From assembly GCF_013342145.1 (NCBI RefSeq), contig NZ_JABUQZ010000001.1, positions 2,790,001 through 2,854,000 on the forward strand: a stretch of DNA of 64,000 nt, in the 5' to 3' direction. The stretch's first letter is position 1, and each line of letters starts with the position of its first letter. A program made the position numbers and the translations under genes. Below are positions 1 to 8,852 of the stretch, in pieces. Below the pieces are notes generated by a model. It saw only the letters and a program-made list of their open reading frames with translations. It searched no databases and was not told the origin of the DNA. Source of the DNA: Haloterrigena gelatinilytica (lineage in GTDB: Archaea; Halobacteriota; Halobacteria; Halobacteriales; Natrialbaceae).

Positions 1-895
1 CGGTTCGAACGGCCAGATCGCCGCCGTCGACGGCTCGCTCGAGGCGTTCGAGCAGTCGCGGCGGAACGGTGCCGTCGTTGCGCGCCTCGCGGACGGTCTC
101 GGAGCGCGCTCGCGATCCGGGCGGGTGGCGATGGAGGTGTTTTTCGATGTGGTTCCAGTTGATCCAGCGCGGATCGGCCTCGATCGTCGCTTCCGCTATG
201 TCGTCGCGCGGACACAGCGTCACCCGCTCGCGCTCGGCCAGCGCGATCGCGAGCTGGACCGCGGTGATCCCGCCGCCGACGACGACCGTCTCCTCGGCGC
301 GGCGCTCGGGATCGAACCCGTCCCAGGCGTGCGTGATCGCGTCGACGCCGTCGGCCCACGGCGGATACCGGTAGCGACCGCCGTGACCGATCGCCAGCAC
401 GCAGGTCCGCGTTCGGATTTGCCCTCCGCTCGAGTCGCCGTTCCCGTTCTCGATTCCGGTTCCGCCTTCGTCGCCCGCGTCCGTCTCGAGGACCAGCGAG
501 CCGTCGCCCGCGGCCGAACGTCGAATCGACTCGACGGCGACTTGCCGGTGGCGGTCGGCGAGTCCCTTGCGTTCGATCACGTAGTCGGCGAAGTCCAGAA
601 ACAGCGACAGCGTCGGCCGCGGCGGATACCCCGGCGTCGGCCGGAGTTCGCTCTCGCGGCCGCGGCTCTCGGCGAACGACTCCAGACCGAACGGTTCGGT
701 GCCGACGTGCTGGACGAACGTCGACCGAAGCTCGTCCATCCCGCAGGCCGCCGCCTTCCGACGAAACGACGCGAGCAGTCGGTCGTGCGGATCGACGAGC
801 AGGAGGTCCTCGCGCTCGAGGGCGGTATCCTCGAGCAGCCGCTGACAGCAGTAGGTGCCGTGAACGCCGCCGCCGACGATGACACAGTCGTACAT
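1..895 (-). CDS. FAD/NAD(P)-binding oxidoreductase (partial, C-terminus off the left edge)
   Basis: The start is the ATG at 893-895 and the frame stays open to the window edge, so about 298 N-terminal residues are present. The protein opens with MYDCVIVGGGVHGTYC, a GxGxxG dinucleotide-binding fold for FAD. A second glycine-rich segment, ETVVVGGGITAVQLAIALAE, lies near residue 220 and would bind NAD(P)H. Two Rossmann motifs in this order are typical of flavin-dependent monooxygenase or lysine/ornithine-hydroxylase-like proteins. The substrate cannot be read from the sequence. The gene lies just downstream of the broken FeoB-like gene on the same strand, with a 144-bp gap containing an AT-rich tract around 910-950 that may hold its own promoter. 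The fold is clear but the exact enzyme is not. Confidence 0.72.
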   Translation of the reverse strand, partial: MYDCVIVGGGVHGTYCCQRLLEDTALEREDLLLVDPHDRLLASFRRKAAACGMDELRSTFVQHVGTEPFGLESFAESRGRESELRPTPGYPPRPTLSLFLDFADYVIERKGLADRHRQVAVESIRRSAAGDGSLVLETDAGDEGGTGIENGNGDSSGGQIRTRTCVLAIGHGGRYRYPPWADGVDAITHAWDGFDPERRAEETVVVGGGITAVQLAIALAERERVTLCPRDDIAEATIEADPRWINWNHIEKHLHRHPPGSRARSETVREARNDGTVPPRLLERLERAVDGGDLAVRT

Positions 896-1039
896 CGACC
901 CGCGGTACGTCGCGTTATTACTTTAGTCCTATGTCTTATTAAGAAGTGCTATCTCGAAATGTGTCCTTCATACCAGCGCCCGCCGCCGATACTCGAGCGG
1001 CCGGTTCTCGGGCGATCGTCGAAAACCGGACGGCCGCGA

Positions 1040-2651
1040 TCAGAACAGAAGCCGTCCCGTCCACGCGATGACGAACGCGAATCCGATCGCCGCGGCGGCC
1101 TGTCGCGCGAGCATCCCGGCGACGAACCGCGCCGAAACCTCGCGGGCGACCGTGATCGCCGTGACGAGACAGGGCAGCAGGACGCCGGCGAGGTAGACGG
1201 CGACCAGCACCTCGACGGGTGAGAGGGCCTCGACCGCGGCCGACTCGGCCGTCAGGAGCGCGATCCCGTCCTTCCGGATCGCCGCGAGGACGATCGGCAG
1301 CGCCGCCTCCGCCGGGAGGGCGAAGGCGGCCATCGCCGGTTCGAGAACGGCGCCGAGGCGCTCGAGCGCGCCGAGATAGTCGAGCAGCGCGGCGACGACG
1401 CAGATACCGGCGAAGACGGGGTCGCTCGAGGAACGTCCGTCGGTCGACCGCCAGATCGGTCGTTCGCGCTTCGGGAGGGGCGATCAGGCGGACGTAGAGC
1501 AGCGTCGTCGCGACGAGGACGGCGAGGTAGGGGCCGACGAGCCACGGCATTCCGACGGCGGCGAACACCGCCAGCGTGGCGGGGAACTGGTAGGAGCAGG
1601 CCGCGCCGAAGGAGATCGCGGAGATCGTCGTACAGCGGGTGCAGTCCGAGCAGGCGCGCGTGCTCGTGACCGCGGGGACGTTACAGCCAAAGCCCATGAC
1701 GACCCGGACGAGATCCCGGCCGGTGAGTCCGACGCGGCGCACGACGGGATGGAGCGCCGTCGTCACGCGCATCGTCAGCCCGCTCGCCGCGTACGCGCCC
1801 GTGAACAGCGCGAAGATCAACAGCGTCGGCAGCGCCCAGACGAAGAGGAACGGCCCCATCGAGAGCAGGCCGTAGTCGCCGGCCAGAACGGTCGCCAGCG
1901 GCCCGGGCAACGTCTGCCCCCACGAAACCGCGGGCTCGAGGGCGGCCTCGACGAGCGGATCGAGTTCGGCCGCGACGGCGTTGGCGAACCAGACGGCGAC
2001 CGCGGCGGGCAACAGGAGGACGAGCGCGCTCGCGACGGGGCCGAGGTACGGGCGCTCGAAGACGCACGCCGGCGGTTCGATCTCCCAGCCGGCCCGCACC
2101 GCGGTCCCGCCGGGGAACTCGTCCGCGTCGGCCAGTGCGGCGCGGACGTCGCGGCCGTCGGACGCGGCGGGAGCACCGCTCTTCCGTCCGCCGTCCGCCG
2201 CGACTCGATCGCGATCGAGGGTCCGCGCGTCGACCGGCACGACGGGGACGCCGAGGTCGGCCTCGAGGTCGACGATCGCTCCGCGCGCCTCACCGGTCGC
2301 GTCGACGCGGTCCCAGTGGGTGACGACCACCGCGCCGATCCGGCCCTGGACGAGCGGCAGGAGGTCGGCGAGGTTCCGATCGAGGCCGGTCGCCGGAACG
2401 ACGAGGACGACCGTTTCGGCGCCCTCGAGCGCGGCCAGCGCCTCGCGGGTCGTCTCGGTGTCCGCCTCGAGGGTGATGCCGGGCGTGTCGACGACCTCGA
2501 GGTCGCCGCTCCGGTAGACCTCCCTCGAGACCGTCGCGCCGTCGACGTTCTCGGCGGTCGGCGCCGCGCCGGTGAGTCCCGCGGCTAACGCCGACTTGCC
2601 GACGCTCTCCTTGCCGATCAGGACGACGCGATCGACGGACGAACCGGTCAT
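1040..2651 (-). pseudogene. FeoB-like GTPase/ferrous iron transporter, frameshifted
   Basis: Reading from the ATG at 2651, the protein has an N-terminal G domain (P-loop GKESVGKS, G3 motif DTPG, G4-like THWD) and then membrane segments of the FeoB gate type. These include GFGCNVPAVTSTRACSD, the conserved Gate region. The frame collapses into arginine-rich sequence after DRRTFLERP. The expected continuation (DPVFAGICVVAALLDYLG, then a hydrophobic C-terminus ending at the TGA at 1040-1042) lies in another frame. Dropping one base near 1428-1440 would rejoin the two halves into a protein of about 536 residues. This is either a sequencing error or a real inactivating one-base insertion. FeoB moves Fe2+ across the membrane, coupled to GTP binding. 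The family is fairly clear, and the functional state is unknown. Confidence 0.7.
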
Positions 2652-2820
2652 TCGGCGCCGATCACTCCGTCGCGACTCGGGGTTCGATCGGCGGTCGGTA
2701 CCCCTCGATTCGACCACGGCGATGACGCTCGCATGCTCGAGTCGGTTATCGCCGCTGTTTAATAACTCTGTCTATAGAAATAATAACTTCTATTAGATTG
2801 GAGTTCGTATTGTTAATCGA
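2652..2820. promoter_or_regulatory. Divergent AT-rich promoter region between FeoB-like and CobW-like genes
   Basis: This 169-bp gap between divergent metal-related genes becomes very AT-rich from 2758 to 2815, against a GC-rich background. A TATA-like TCTATTAGA at 2789-2797 sits about 27 nt before the CobW ATG, as expected for a leaderless haloarchaeal transcript. TTATTAAAC near 2757-2765, read on the minus strand, could serve the FeoB-like gene. No clear metal-regulator palindrome was identified. Confidence 0.5.
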
Positions 2821-4110
2821 ATGCCCGATAACCCGATCCCCGTCACGGTACTCTCCGGCATCCTCGGCGCCGGCAAGACAACGACGCTGAATCACGTGCT
2901 GCGCGAGAGCGACGATCGCGATCTCGCCGTGCTCGTCAACGATATGGGGGAGGTGAACGTCGACGCCGAACTCGTCGCCGAATCCTCCGATATCGCCGAC
3001 GAGGACGAGGAGTTGATCGAACTCTCGAACGGCTGTATCTGCTGTGAACTGCGCGGCGACCTGCTCGACGCCGTCGGCGAACTCACCGCGTCGGACCGGG
3101 AGTTCGACGCGATCGTCGTCGAGTCGACCGGCGTCGCCGAGCCGCTGCCCGTCGCCCAGACGCTGACGCTCGGCTTCGATCAGGCCGATCTCGACCCCAC
3201 CGAGTTCTACGCGGAGACCGGCATCGAACCGCTCGAGGGCTGTCGGCTCGACACGACCGTCACGGTCGTCGACGCCCACCAGTTCCGCACGGCGATGGAG
3301 TCCGACGAACTGCTCGACGACGACGGCACCGAGAAACACCTCGGCGACCTCGTCGTCGAACAGGTCGAGTTCTGCGACGTCCTCCTGTTGAACAAGTGCG
3401 ACCTCGTCGAGGAGGACGTCCTCGCGGAGATCGAGGCGACGCTCGAGGTGCTCCAGCCCCGCGCCGAGATCGTCCGCACCGAACACGGCCGGGTCGATCC
3501 CGACGACATCGTCGACACCGATCGGTTCGACTTCGAGGCGGCCAGCCGATCTGCGGGCTGGATTCGGGAACTGCAGGAGCCCCACGAGTCGGCCGAGGAG
3601 GAACACGGCGTCTCCTCGTTCGTCTTCGAGGCGCGCCGCCCGTTTCACCCGGAGCGGCTCGCCGACCTGCTCGACGAGTTCCCCGACGCCGTCGTCCGCG
3701 CGAAGGGCCACTTCTGGATCGCCACCCGCCGCGACGAGGCGTTCACGCTCAACGTCGCCGGCCGGTCGATTCGCGTCGGCCCCGGCGGGACGTGGGTCGC
3801 CGCGCTTCCCGAAGACGAACGCCGCGAGCACCTCGCCGAAGATCCCGAACTCGAGGCCGTCTGGCACGACCGATGGGGCGACCGGAACGTCCGGCTGGTT
3901 CTGATCGGCACCGAGATGGACCGCGAGTCGCTGCGGAGCGACCTGAAGTCGTGTCTGGCGACCGACGCCGACCTCGAAGCCGACCCCGCGACGCTCGAGG
4001 ACCGGTTCCCGCAGTTCGAGCCGCCCGAAGAAGAACTCGAGAACGACGAGGAGACGAACGACGCCGACGAGGACCGCGATCACGCGACGGAACTCGGGAT
4101 CGCAGATTGA
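2821..4110 (+). CDS. CobW/COG0523-family GTP-dependent metal chaperone
   Basis: This 429-residue protein starts at an ATG placed for leaderless translation. Residues 13-20 form the P-loop GILGAGKT, and residues 72-75 are the CICC cysteine motif that defines the COG0523/CobW metal-binding site. ESTGVAEPLPVAQ and the G4 motif NKCD follow. The C-terminal half contains the CobW_C domain with a GHFWIATR-type strand, and the tail is very acidic. Family members hydrolyse GTP to deliver zinc, cobalt or related metals to client proteins. The divergent FeoB-like neighbour fits a metal-homeostasis locus. The small downstream gene begins at or just before the stop codon, so the two are probably cotranscribed. 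The metal specificity cannot be told from sequence. Confidence 0.9.
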   Translation: MPDNPIPVTVLSGILGAGKTTTLNHVLRESDDRDLAVLVNDMGEVNVDAELVAESSDIADEDEELIELSNGCICCELRGDLLDAVGELTASDREFDAIVVESTGVAEPLPVAQTLTLGFDQADLDPTEFYAETGIEPLEGCRLDTTVTVVDAHQFRTAMESDELLDDDGTEKHLGDLVVEQVEFCDVLLLNKCDLVEEDVLAEIEATLEVLQPRAEIVRTEHGRVDPDDIVDTDRFDFEAASRSAGWIRELQEPHESAEEEHGVSSFVFEARRPFHPERLADLLDEFPDAVVRAKGHFWIATRRDEAFTLNVAGRSIRVGPGGTWVAALPEDERREHLAEDPELEAVWHDRWGDRNVRLVLIGTEMDRESLRSDLKSCLATDADLEADPATLEDRFPQFEPPEEELENDEETNDADEDRDHATELGIAD

Positions 4111-4115
4111 CTACC

Positions 4116-4349
4116 GTGACCGAACGAGAGTCAGACACCGACGCCGAGACGGTCTCCGAGGAAGCGACGTCGCCGGATCCGCAGCCGGCGGACGGCGAAA
4201 TCTCGCCGTGTTACAAGGCCTACGTCGAGCACAACGACGACCGACCGGACGTCTGTACGATCTACTCGGACGTGACGTCGGGCGACGTCGAAGAGACGTG
4301 GGTTCGCGCGATCGGTTCGGCGTTCGTCTCTCGAGACGACGTGCGGTGA
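4116..4349 (+). CDS. Small conserved haloarchaeal protein (DUF7511-like)
   Basis: This protein of about 77 residues begins at GTG 4116, and a TTG at 4107 overlapping the CobW stop is also possible. The first 30 residues are acidic and low in complexity. The rest reads SPCYKAYVEHNDDRPDVCTI, followed by YSDV and a TWVRA..G.FVS motif. This pattern of a short beta-rich domain with CTIYP/S and TxWI resembles the haloarchaeal DUF7511 family. The function is unknown. Its position immediately after the CobW-like gene suggests cotranscription and possibly a client or accessory role, which is inference. Confidence 0.6.
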   Translation: MTERESDTDAETVSEEATSPDPQPADGEISPCYKAYVEHNDDRPDVCTIYSDVTSGDVEETWVRAIGSAFVSRDDVR

Positions 4350-4428
4350 CCGATCGTCCCGATCGATCCGGCCGATAGAACAGCGCACCGAACGCCCGGC
4401 GACCCGTACCGCGTTCACCGCCCCACCG

Positions 4429-4716
4429 ATGTCGAAAGCGTTCCAGACCGTCGTCAAGACGAATGTTCACTACGAGTATCGACGCGAAGCGATCGACCGA
4501 CTAATCGAACGCAGCGAGCGAACCGCCCTCTCGGTCATCGTCCGAACGAGTGGCCTCCGCGGGGAGTTCCGCCGACGGGCCCTCGAGGGGTTGATCGACT
4601 GCGACGCGACCGACGAACTCGAGGAACTGGCCGAGGACACGGCGATCGATCCCTCGCTCCGCCGACGCGCGGCCGACCACGTCAAAACGGGGCGTCGCTC
4701 GAGCCACGCCCGATAA
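4429..4716 (+). CDS. Small HEAT-like alpha-helical protein
   Basis: This 95-residue protein starts at ATG 4429. It is built from short alternating helices such as RREAIDRLIERSERTALSVI, RRRALEGLIDCDATDELEEL and LRRRAADHVKTG. The repeated pattern of R-R-x-A-L/A followed by an acidic turn is what short HEAT-type repeats look like. A protein of similar size and pattern (RRQALEALATSQCDSTLRTL) lies at 12803-13093, so the window carries two paralogous members. Such proteins are usually protein-binding scaffolds, but no partner is evident here. Confidence 0.6.
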   Translation: MSKAFQTVVKTNVHYEYRREAIDRLIERSERTALSVIVRTSGLRGEFRRRALEGLIDCDATDELEELAEDTAIDPSLRRRAADHVKTGRRSSHAR

Positions 4717-4811
4717 ACGCGGTCGAGGTGCCCTGTCGGCCCCGTCGTCTCGTTGCCAGCGATCGCCCGCCCTCGATTGTTATGACTGTCCGGGGGACGT
4801 CGGCCCGAACC

Positions 4812-4964
4812 ATGTCCTACAGCCGTTCGAACTGCGACGAGTCGTTCCAGTCCGCGGCCGGCGTCACCCAGCACGTCGCGCTCCACCACAACACCTGTGC
4901 CGTCTGCGACGAGTCGTTCGACGAGGCCGACGAGCTCCGCGAACACGTCCACTCGAGCCACTGA
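4812..4964 (+). CDS. C2H2 zinc-finger miniprotein
   Basis: This 50-residue protein starts at ATG 4812. The second half, CAVCDESFDEADELREHVHS followed by SH, is a complete C2H2 finger: C-x2-C-x12-H with a closing histidine. The first half repeats the same architecture (NCDESFQSAAGVTQHVALHH) but lacks the first cysteine of the CxxC pair. Only one finger can be expected to bind zinc canonically. Small C2H2 proteins are common in haloarchaea and are thought to bind nucleic acid or protein. An in-frame extension to 4728 is possible but lacks conserved features. Confidence 0.65.
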   Translation: MSYSRSNCDESFQSAAGVTQHVALHHNTCAVCDESFDEADELREHVHSSH

Positions 4965-5010
4965 CGCGAACTCGGAACCGCCCGAGTCCGTTTTTCCGCC
5001 CGTCTCCCTC

Positions 5011-6303
5011 TCAGCAGTCGCAGTACTCCGGCTCGCAGCACTCGAGATCGTCGAGGAACATCCCCCGTTCCCGGTAGGCCTCGAGCGGGTCGGTATCGAC
5101 GCCGAGTCGGTCGGCGATCGTCTCGGCGACGACGGCGAAGCGCTGGCGGAACTTGTAGATGAAACAGAACTGCTGCCCGTCGTGGGCGACCTGCGGGCCG
5201 ACCAGGAAGAGCCCCGGCGTCTCGGTCGACTCGTCGCGGTCGGTCAGCGCCGGCGCGTCGCCGTCGAACGCGAACGGGTCGTCGACGACGGCGAGACTCC
5301 CCTCGAACCCGGTGGCGAGCAGCGGCGGCGCCCGCGAGCGGAACCGATCGCCGTCGGTCGTCCGGAGTACGTAGCCGTCGTCGGCGCGTACCGGGCCCGC
5401 CTGCACGCACTCGATACTCGCGACGCGCGCGTCGGTGACGAGATCGATCGGCCGTCCCTCGGTCAGCGCTCGCTCGAGTCGCTCGCTCGTCCGCGGCGAG
5501 AGCACCTCGCTGGGGTCGGGACTGCGGTACTGCCACGGGCCGTCGGCGTCGAGCACGGCGACCGAGCAGCCGGCGTCGGCGAGACCGAGCGCCGCGTCGA
5601 TGCCGCTCTCGGCGCCGCCGACGATCACGACGTCGTCCGTGGCGGGGCCGATCGCGCCGGCGCCGTCGGCCGCGACGCGTGCGGACGGCGCTGCGTCGGA
5701 GTCCGAAGATTCGCGGTCGAAGGCCGTCTCGGCACCGTCCGGCGACCACCGGTCGGCGTAGGTCGCCCACGAGTCGACCGTCGAGACGTGGACCGCGTGC
5801 TCCGCGCCCGGAAACGAGCCGTCCGCCGGGTACTGGTACTCGCCCGCGGCCCAGACGACGTAGTCGGCCTCGAGCGGGCCCGCGCTGGTTTCGAGAGTGA
5901 AACCGTCGGCCTCGACGTCCGTCTCGCCCGACTCAGTGTCCGTACCGTCGCCGGGGACGACGCGGTCAACGTCGACGTCGCCGTAGACGGGCACCTCGTG
6001 AAACGCGGCGACGGCCTCGAGGTAGTCGGCGTACTGCTCGCCGGTCGGATGCTCGCGGTCCAGCGCCAGTGCCGGCGAGGTGTCGGGCGTGACCGCGTTC
6101 AGATCGCGGGTACCGAAGGCGGTAGCGGGAAACGACGGCGTCAGCAGTCGCATCTCGTCGGGCCACTGTCGGAACGACGAACCGATGCAGTCGCGCTCGA
6201 GGACGGCGTACTCGATCTCGAGGGACTCGAGCGCGACTGCGGTACCGATCCCCGCGGGGCCGGCACCGACGATCGCGACGTCGAGCGTTCGTGGAAGCGT
6301 CAT
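5011..6303 (-). CDS. FAD-dependent NAD(P)-binding oxidoreductase with cysteine-rich C-terminus
   Basis: This 430-residue protein has an N-terminal FAD-binding motif (VAIVGAGPAGIGTAVALESL) and a central NAD(P) motif (VVIVGGAESGIDAALGLADA). Between and after them are VVWAAGEYQYP and LLATGFEGSL, the ATG-type motifs of thioredoxin-reductase-like and flavin monooxygenase-like enzymes. The N-terminal half resembles CzcO/YpdA-type proteins (FRQWPDEMRLLTPSF). The last residues are ECCEPEYCDC, an unusual cysteine cluster that might bind metal or act as a redox-active tail. It is divergent from purU, and on its strand a TATA-like ATATTATTAAC lies about 35 nt upstream of the ATG. The electron donor is probably NAD(P)H and the substrate is unknown. 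Confidence 0.8.
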   Translation of the reverse strand: MTLPRTLDVAIVGAGPAGIGTAVALESLEIEYAVLERDCIGSSFRQWPDEMRLLTPSFPATAFGTRDLNAVTPDTSPALALDREHPTGEQYADYLEAVAAFHEVPVYGDVDVDRVVPGDGTDTESGETDVEADGFTLETSAGPLEADYVVWAAGEYQYPADGSFPGAEHAVHVSTVDSWATYADRWSPDGAETAFDRESSDSDAAPSARVAADGAGAIGPATDDVVIVGGAESGIDAALGLADAGCSVAVLDADGPWQYRSPDPSEVLSPRTSERLERALTEGRPIDLVTDARVASIECVQAGPVRADDGYVLRTTDGDRFRSRAPPLLATGFEGSLAVVDDPFAFDGDAPALTDRDESTETPGLFLVGPQVAHDGQQFCFIYKFRQRFAVVAETIADRLGVDTDPLEAYRERGMFLDDLECCEPEYCDC

Positions 6304-6492
6304 GCGATCCTAGTACTCGCCGCCGCGGTGTTAATAATATTGGTTCCAGATTTGCTAATTGGTCATAATTATACTACACGTCATATTATGCAGTCGTTCT
6401 CAGACACATCCACGGAAAGCAGGACTTTTGGCGACAGGTAGACTGAAGCACGTAGTGATGAATCCAATTTCGCTCGAGCGGAGGTGGTCCCG

Positions 6493-7443
6493 ATGACGAC
6501 CGACATTACCGAAATCACCGTGATCGGAGACGACGATACGGGACTGGTCGCCAACGTGACCAGCCTCCTGTTCGAGCGCGGAGTCAACATCGAGGATCTC
6601 GACCAGGCGGTTCGCGACGGCGTCTTCCGGATGTATCTCGCCGTCGACACCGCCGAGATGGTCTGTACCCAGGAGACGCTCCGCGAGGACCTCCACGAAC
6701 TCGGGAACGACCTCGGGCTCGACGTTCAGGTCCGGTTCCCCGCCGACCGCGAGACCCAGCAGATCGCCGTTCTCGGCACGAAGGAGAGCCACTGTCTCGA
6801 AGCCATCTTCGAGGCGTGGGCAAACGACGAACTCGGCGCCGACATCGGCGTCGTCATCGGCAACCACGACGACCTCCAGCCGCTTGCCGAACACTACGAC
6901 GTCCCCTTCCACGACATCGGCGACGAGAAGGGCCAGCAAAACGAGGACGAACTGCTCGACCTGCTCGCCGAGTACGACGTCGACCTGATCGTGCTCGCGC
7001 GGTACATGCGCATCCTCTCTCCCAACGTGGTCTTCCGCTACGAGGACCGCATCATCAACGTCCACCCCTCCCTGCTGCCCGCCTTCCCCGGCGCCGAAGC
7101 GTACCGTCAGGCGCTCGAGGAGGGCGTCCGCGTCGCCGGCGTCACGGCCCACTACGTGACGACCGACTTAGACCAGGGGCCGATCATCACCCAGCGCGCG
7201 TTCGACGTCCCCGACGACGCCGACATCGAGGAGATGAAACGCCGCGGCCAGCCCCTCGAAGCCGACGCCCTGCTCGAGGCGGTGAAACTCCACCTCAACG
7301 GCGACGTCTCGGTCCACCGCGGCCGGACCTCGGTCCGAGAAAACGGGAGCGAGTACCAGCTCGGCCTCCCCGAGGAGATCGACGAGGTCACGCCGGACCG
7401 ACCGGTCGACGGTATCGGCGACGTCGTCGCGAAAGAACAGTAG
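6493..7443 (+). CDS. purU: Formyltetrahydrofolate deformylase
   Basis: PurU hydrolyses 10-formyltetrahydrofolate to formate and tetrahydrofolate, balancing one-carbon pools and supplying formate for purine synthesis. The 316-residue protein has an N-terminal ACT domain (residues 5-80, ITVIGDDDTGLVANVTSLL) and a formyltransferase catalytic domain. The catalytic triad is visible as N189 and H191 in IINVHPSLLPAFPG, and D227 in DLDQGPII. I chose ATG 6493 over GTG 6484 because a strong Shine-Dalgarno, GGAGGT, lies at 6480-6485 with suitable spacing. That is unusual here, because most neighbours look leaderless. The ACT domain usually senses amino acids. The gene stands alone and is divergent from a flavoprotein. 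The assignment is secure. Confidence 0.93.
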   Translation: MTTDITEITVIGDDDTGLVANVTSLLFERGVNIEDLDQAVRDGVFRMYLAVDTAEMVCTQETLREDLHELGNDLGLDVQVRFPADRETQQIAVLGTKESHCLEAIFEAWANDELGADIGVVIGNHDDLQPLAEHYDVPFHDIGDEKGQQNEDELLDLLAEYDVDLIVLARYMRILSPNVVFRYEDRIINVHPSLLPAFPGAEAYRQALEEGVRVAGVTAHYVTTDLDQGPIITQRAFDVPDDADIEEMKRRGQPLEADALLEAVKLHLNGDVSVHRGRTSVRENGSEYQLGLPEEIDEVTPDRPVDGIGDVVAKEQ

Positions 7444-7531
7444 CGAGTCGGATCGGCCGGGAGTCGACGGGACGTTCCCCACCCCCCGTCCGTCCGCAGT
7501 CCGATTCAGTTTTCGTTCTCGAGTCCGCGAG

Positions 7532-7690
7532 CTACGACTCCCAGATCTCGAGGCAGTCGTCGCTACAGAAGTGTTCGTAGACGGTCTCGCCGTCTTCGAC
7601 GGCGGTCACGACGCGGTGGTTAGCAGACGATGCAACGGTGTCGCCGCACACTCGGCACTCCTGTGCGTCCTCGTCCGTCGAATCAGCCAT
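7532..7690 (-). CDS. Small zinc-ribbon protein (DUF7576-like)
   Basis: This 52-residue protein is read from ATG 7688-7690 to the TAG at 7532-7534. It contains ECRVCGDTVASSANHRVVT and, near the end, HFCSDDCLEIWES. The two CxxC-type knuckles (CRVC and CSDDC), about 30 residues apart, form a treble-clef or zinc-ribbon site. The same spacing and the terminal C-L-x-x-W occur in a small haloarchaeal family I associate with DUF7576. Function is unknown. It faces purU tail to tail and ends 88 bp after it. Confidence 0.68.
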   Translation of the reverse strand: MADSTDEDAQECRVCGDTVASSANHRVVTAVEDGETVYEHFCSDDCLEIWES

Positions 7691-7886
7691 TAGGTGACTG
7701 AAGGGACAAGACCCACTTCAACGAACCTATTGCGGCTGATACGGCCACCGGCCGACAAATCCGCCCGCTGAGGCCAGCTGGCGGCGAAAATACCGCTCGC
7801 GATTACGGACGCGGACGGTCGCGGATACCGCCGTCGCAGCGACCGACCGACGCCGGCGCCGCTCGCCGGCGAGTCGGCGCGGCCGC

Positions 7887-8294
7887 TCAGAGCTGGTCGG
7901 GATCGACCGTCACGTCCTCGAACAGCGGGTGGAGGCCGTCGTCGAGCTGGGACTTGAGGTTCTGAATCTCGCCGTCCGTGAGCGCGGCGGCGACGGCGTC
8001 GGTGACCGCCTCGGCGAACTGCTCGGCGTCGTCGGGTTCGACGTCGGTGTCGCGGAGGTGCTCGCCGACGCGGTCGACGAACGCCCCGCGGTCGTAGCCG
8101 GCGCCGTCGTGGTCGGCGTCCTCGAGGATCCGCGCCAGTTCGTCGGGCAACTGGGCGGCGACGTCCTCGGCCTCGCCGCCGGTCAGCGTCTCGCCGAGCG
8201 TCGCGAGGACCGCCTCGCTGGCCGCCTGCGCGCGATCCATCGACTCGAGGTGTCCGGCTTCCTGAACGAGCGAGTAGAACTCGTTTTCCTGCAT
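7887..8294 (-). CDS. DUF2267 family protein
   Basis: This 135-residue all-helical protein starts at ATG 8292-8294. It shows the DUF2267 pattern: EAVLATLGETLTGGEAEDVA, AAQLPDELARIL, then DRGAFVDRVGEHL, and a C-terminal repeat of the same fold (EAVTDAVAAALTDGEIQNLK, SQLDDGLHPLF). DUF2267 proteins are small, soluble and acidic in haloarchaea, with no established biochemical role. A degenerate paralogue lies immediately upstream on the same strand (8347-8698). The family call is confident; no function is proposed. Confidence 0.85.
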   Translation of the reverse strand: MQENEFYSLVQEAGHLESMDRAQAASEAVLATLGETLTGGEAEDVAAQLPDELARILEDADHDGAGYDRGAFVDRVGEHLRDTDVEPDDAEQFAEAVTDAVAAALTDGEIQNLKSQLDDGLHPLFEDVTVDPDQL

Positions 8295-8346
8295 GGTCGC
8301 GTCTTCGACGGGATTCGGTTTCGGGATTGGGCACGCAGGTACAAGG

Positions 8347-8698
8347 CTATCGGCCGGACGCGCCGGTGAATAGCGGCTCGACGTCGTCGGAGAGCTGCGA
8401 GCGGAGGCCGCGCCGTTCCTCGCGGGGAATCGACTCATGGAGCGCCTCCGTGACGGCCTCGACGCGCGGCTCGAGGTCGTCGGTCTCGTCGGGCACGCCG
8501 CCGCCCGCGTAGCCGGCCGCGCGGTCGCGGACGCGCTCGACGAACGCCGCTCGAGAGCGTGGCGCCACGCGCCACGGAGACAGCGACCGGTGAGCGAAGC
8601 GAACCGGGGGCGGGCGTCTCGGCGATCGGTTCGGGGTCGTCGAGCTCACCGGACTGCGCGACGCGCTCGCGGAACTCGGAGTCGTCCATCTCGGTCAC
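8347..8698 (-). pseudogene. Degenerate DUF2267 paralogue
   Basis: The upstream piece (GTG 8698 or ATG 8689) gives MDDSEFRERVAQSGELDDPE and then turns into arginine-rich nonsense. The downstream piece, in another frame, gives RAAFVERVRDRAAGYAGGGV, EAVTEALHESIPREERRGLR and SQLSDDVEPLFTGASGR, which aligns with the C-terminal half of the intact DUF2267 neighbour. The middle of the domain (the first LGERL...LAAQLP repeat) seems to be missing, so the gene has both a frameshift and an internal deletion. It probably arose by duplication of its neighbour and then decayed. Confidence 0.6.
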
Positions 8699-8852
8699 CT
8701 CTGGCCGCTAGTGACGCGGTCCCCGCCGCTACCGCCGGTGCCATCGATTGCAAGCGCGGACCGAGACTATCAAAATCAAGGAGTAACGGGTCCGAAATGC
8801 GGCTTCCGGCGACAGTAGGCTTATCGACGGCGACGGCGTATCTTGGTGTGCC

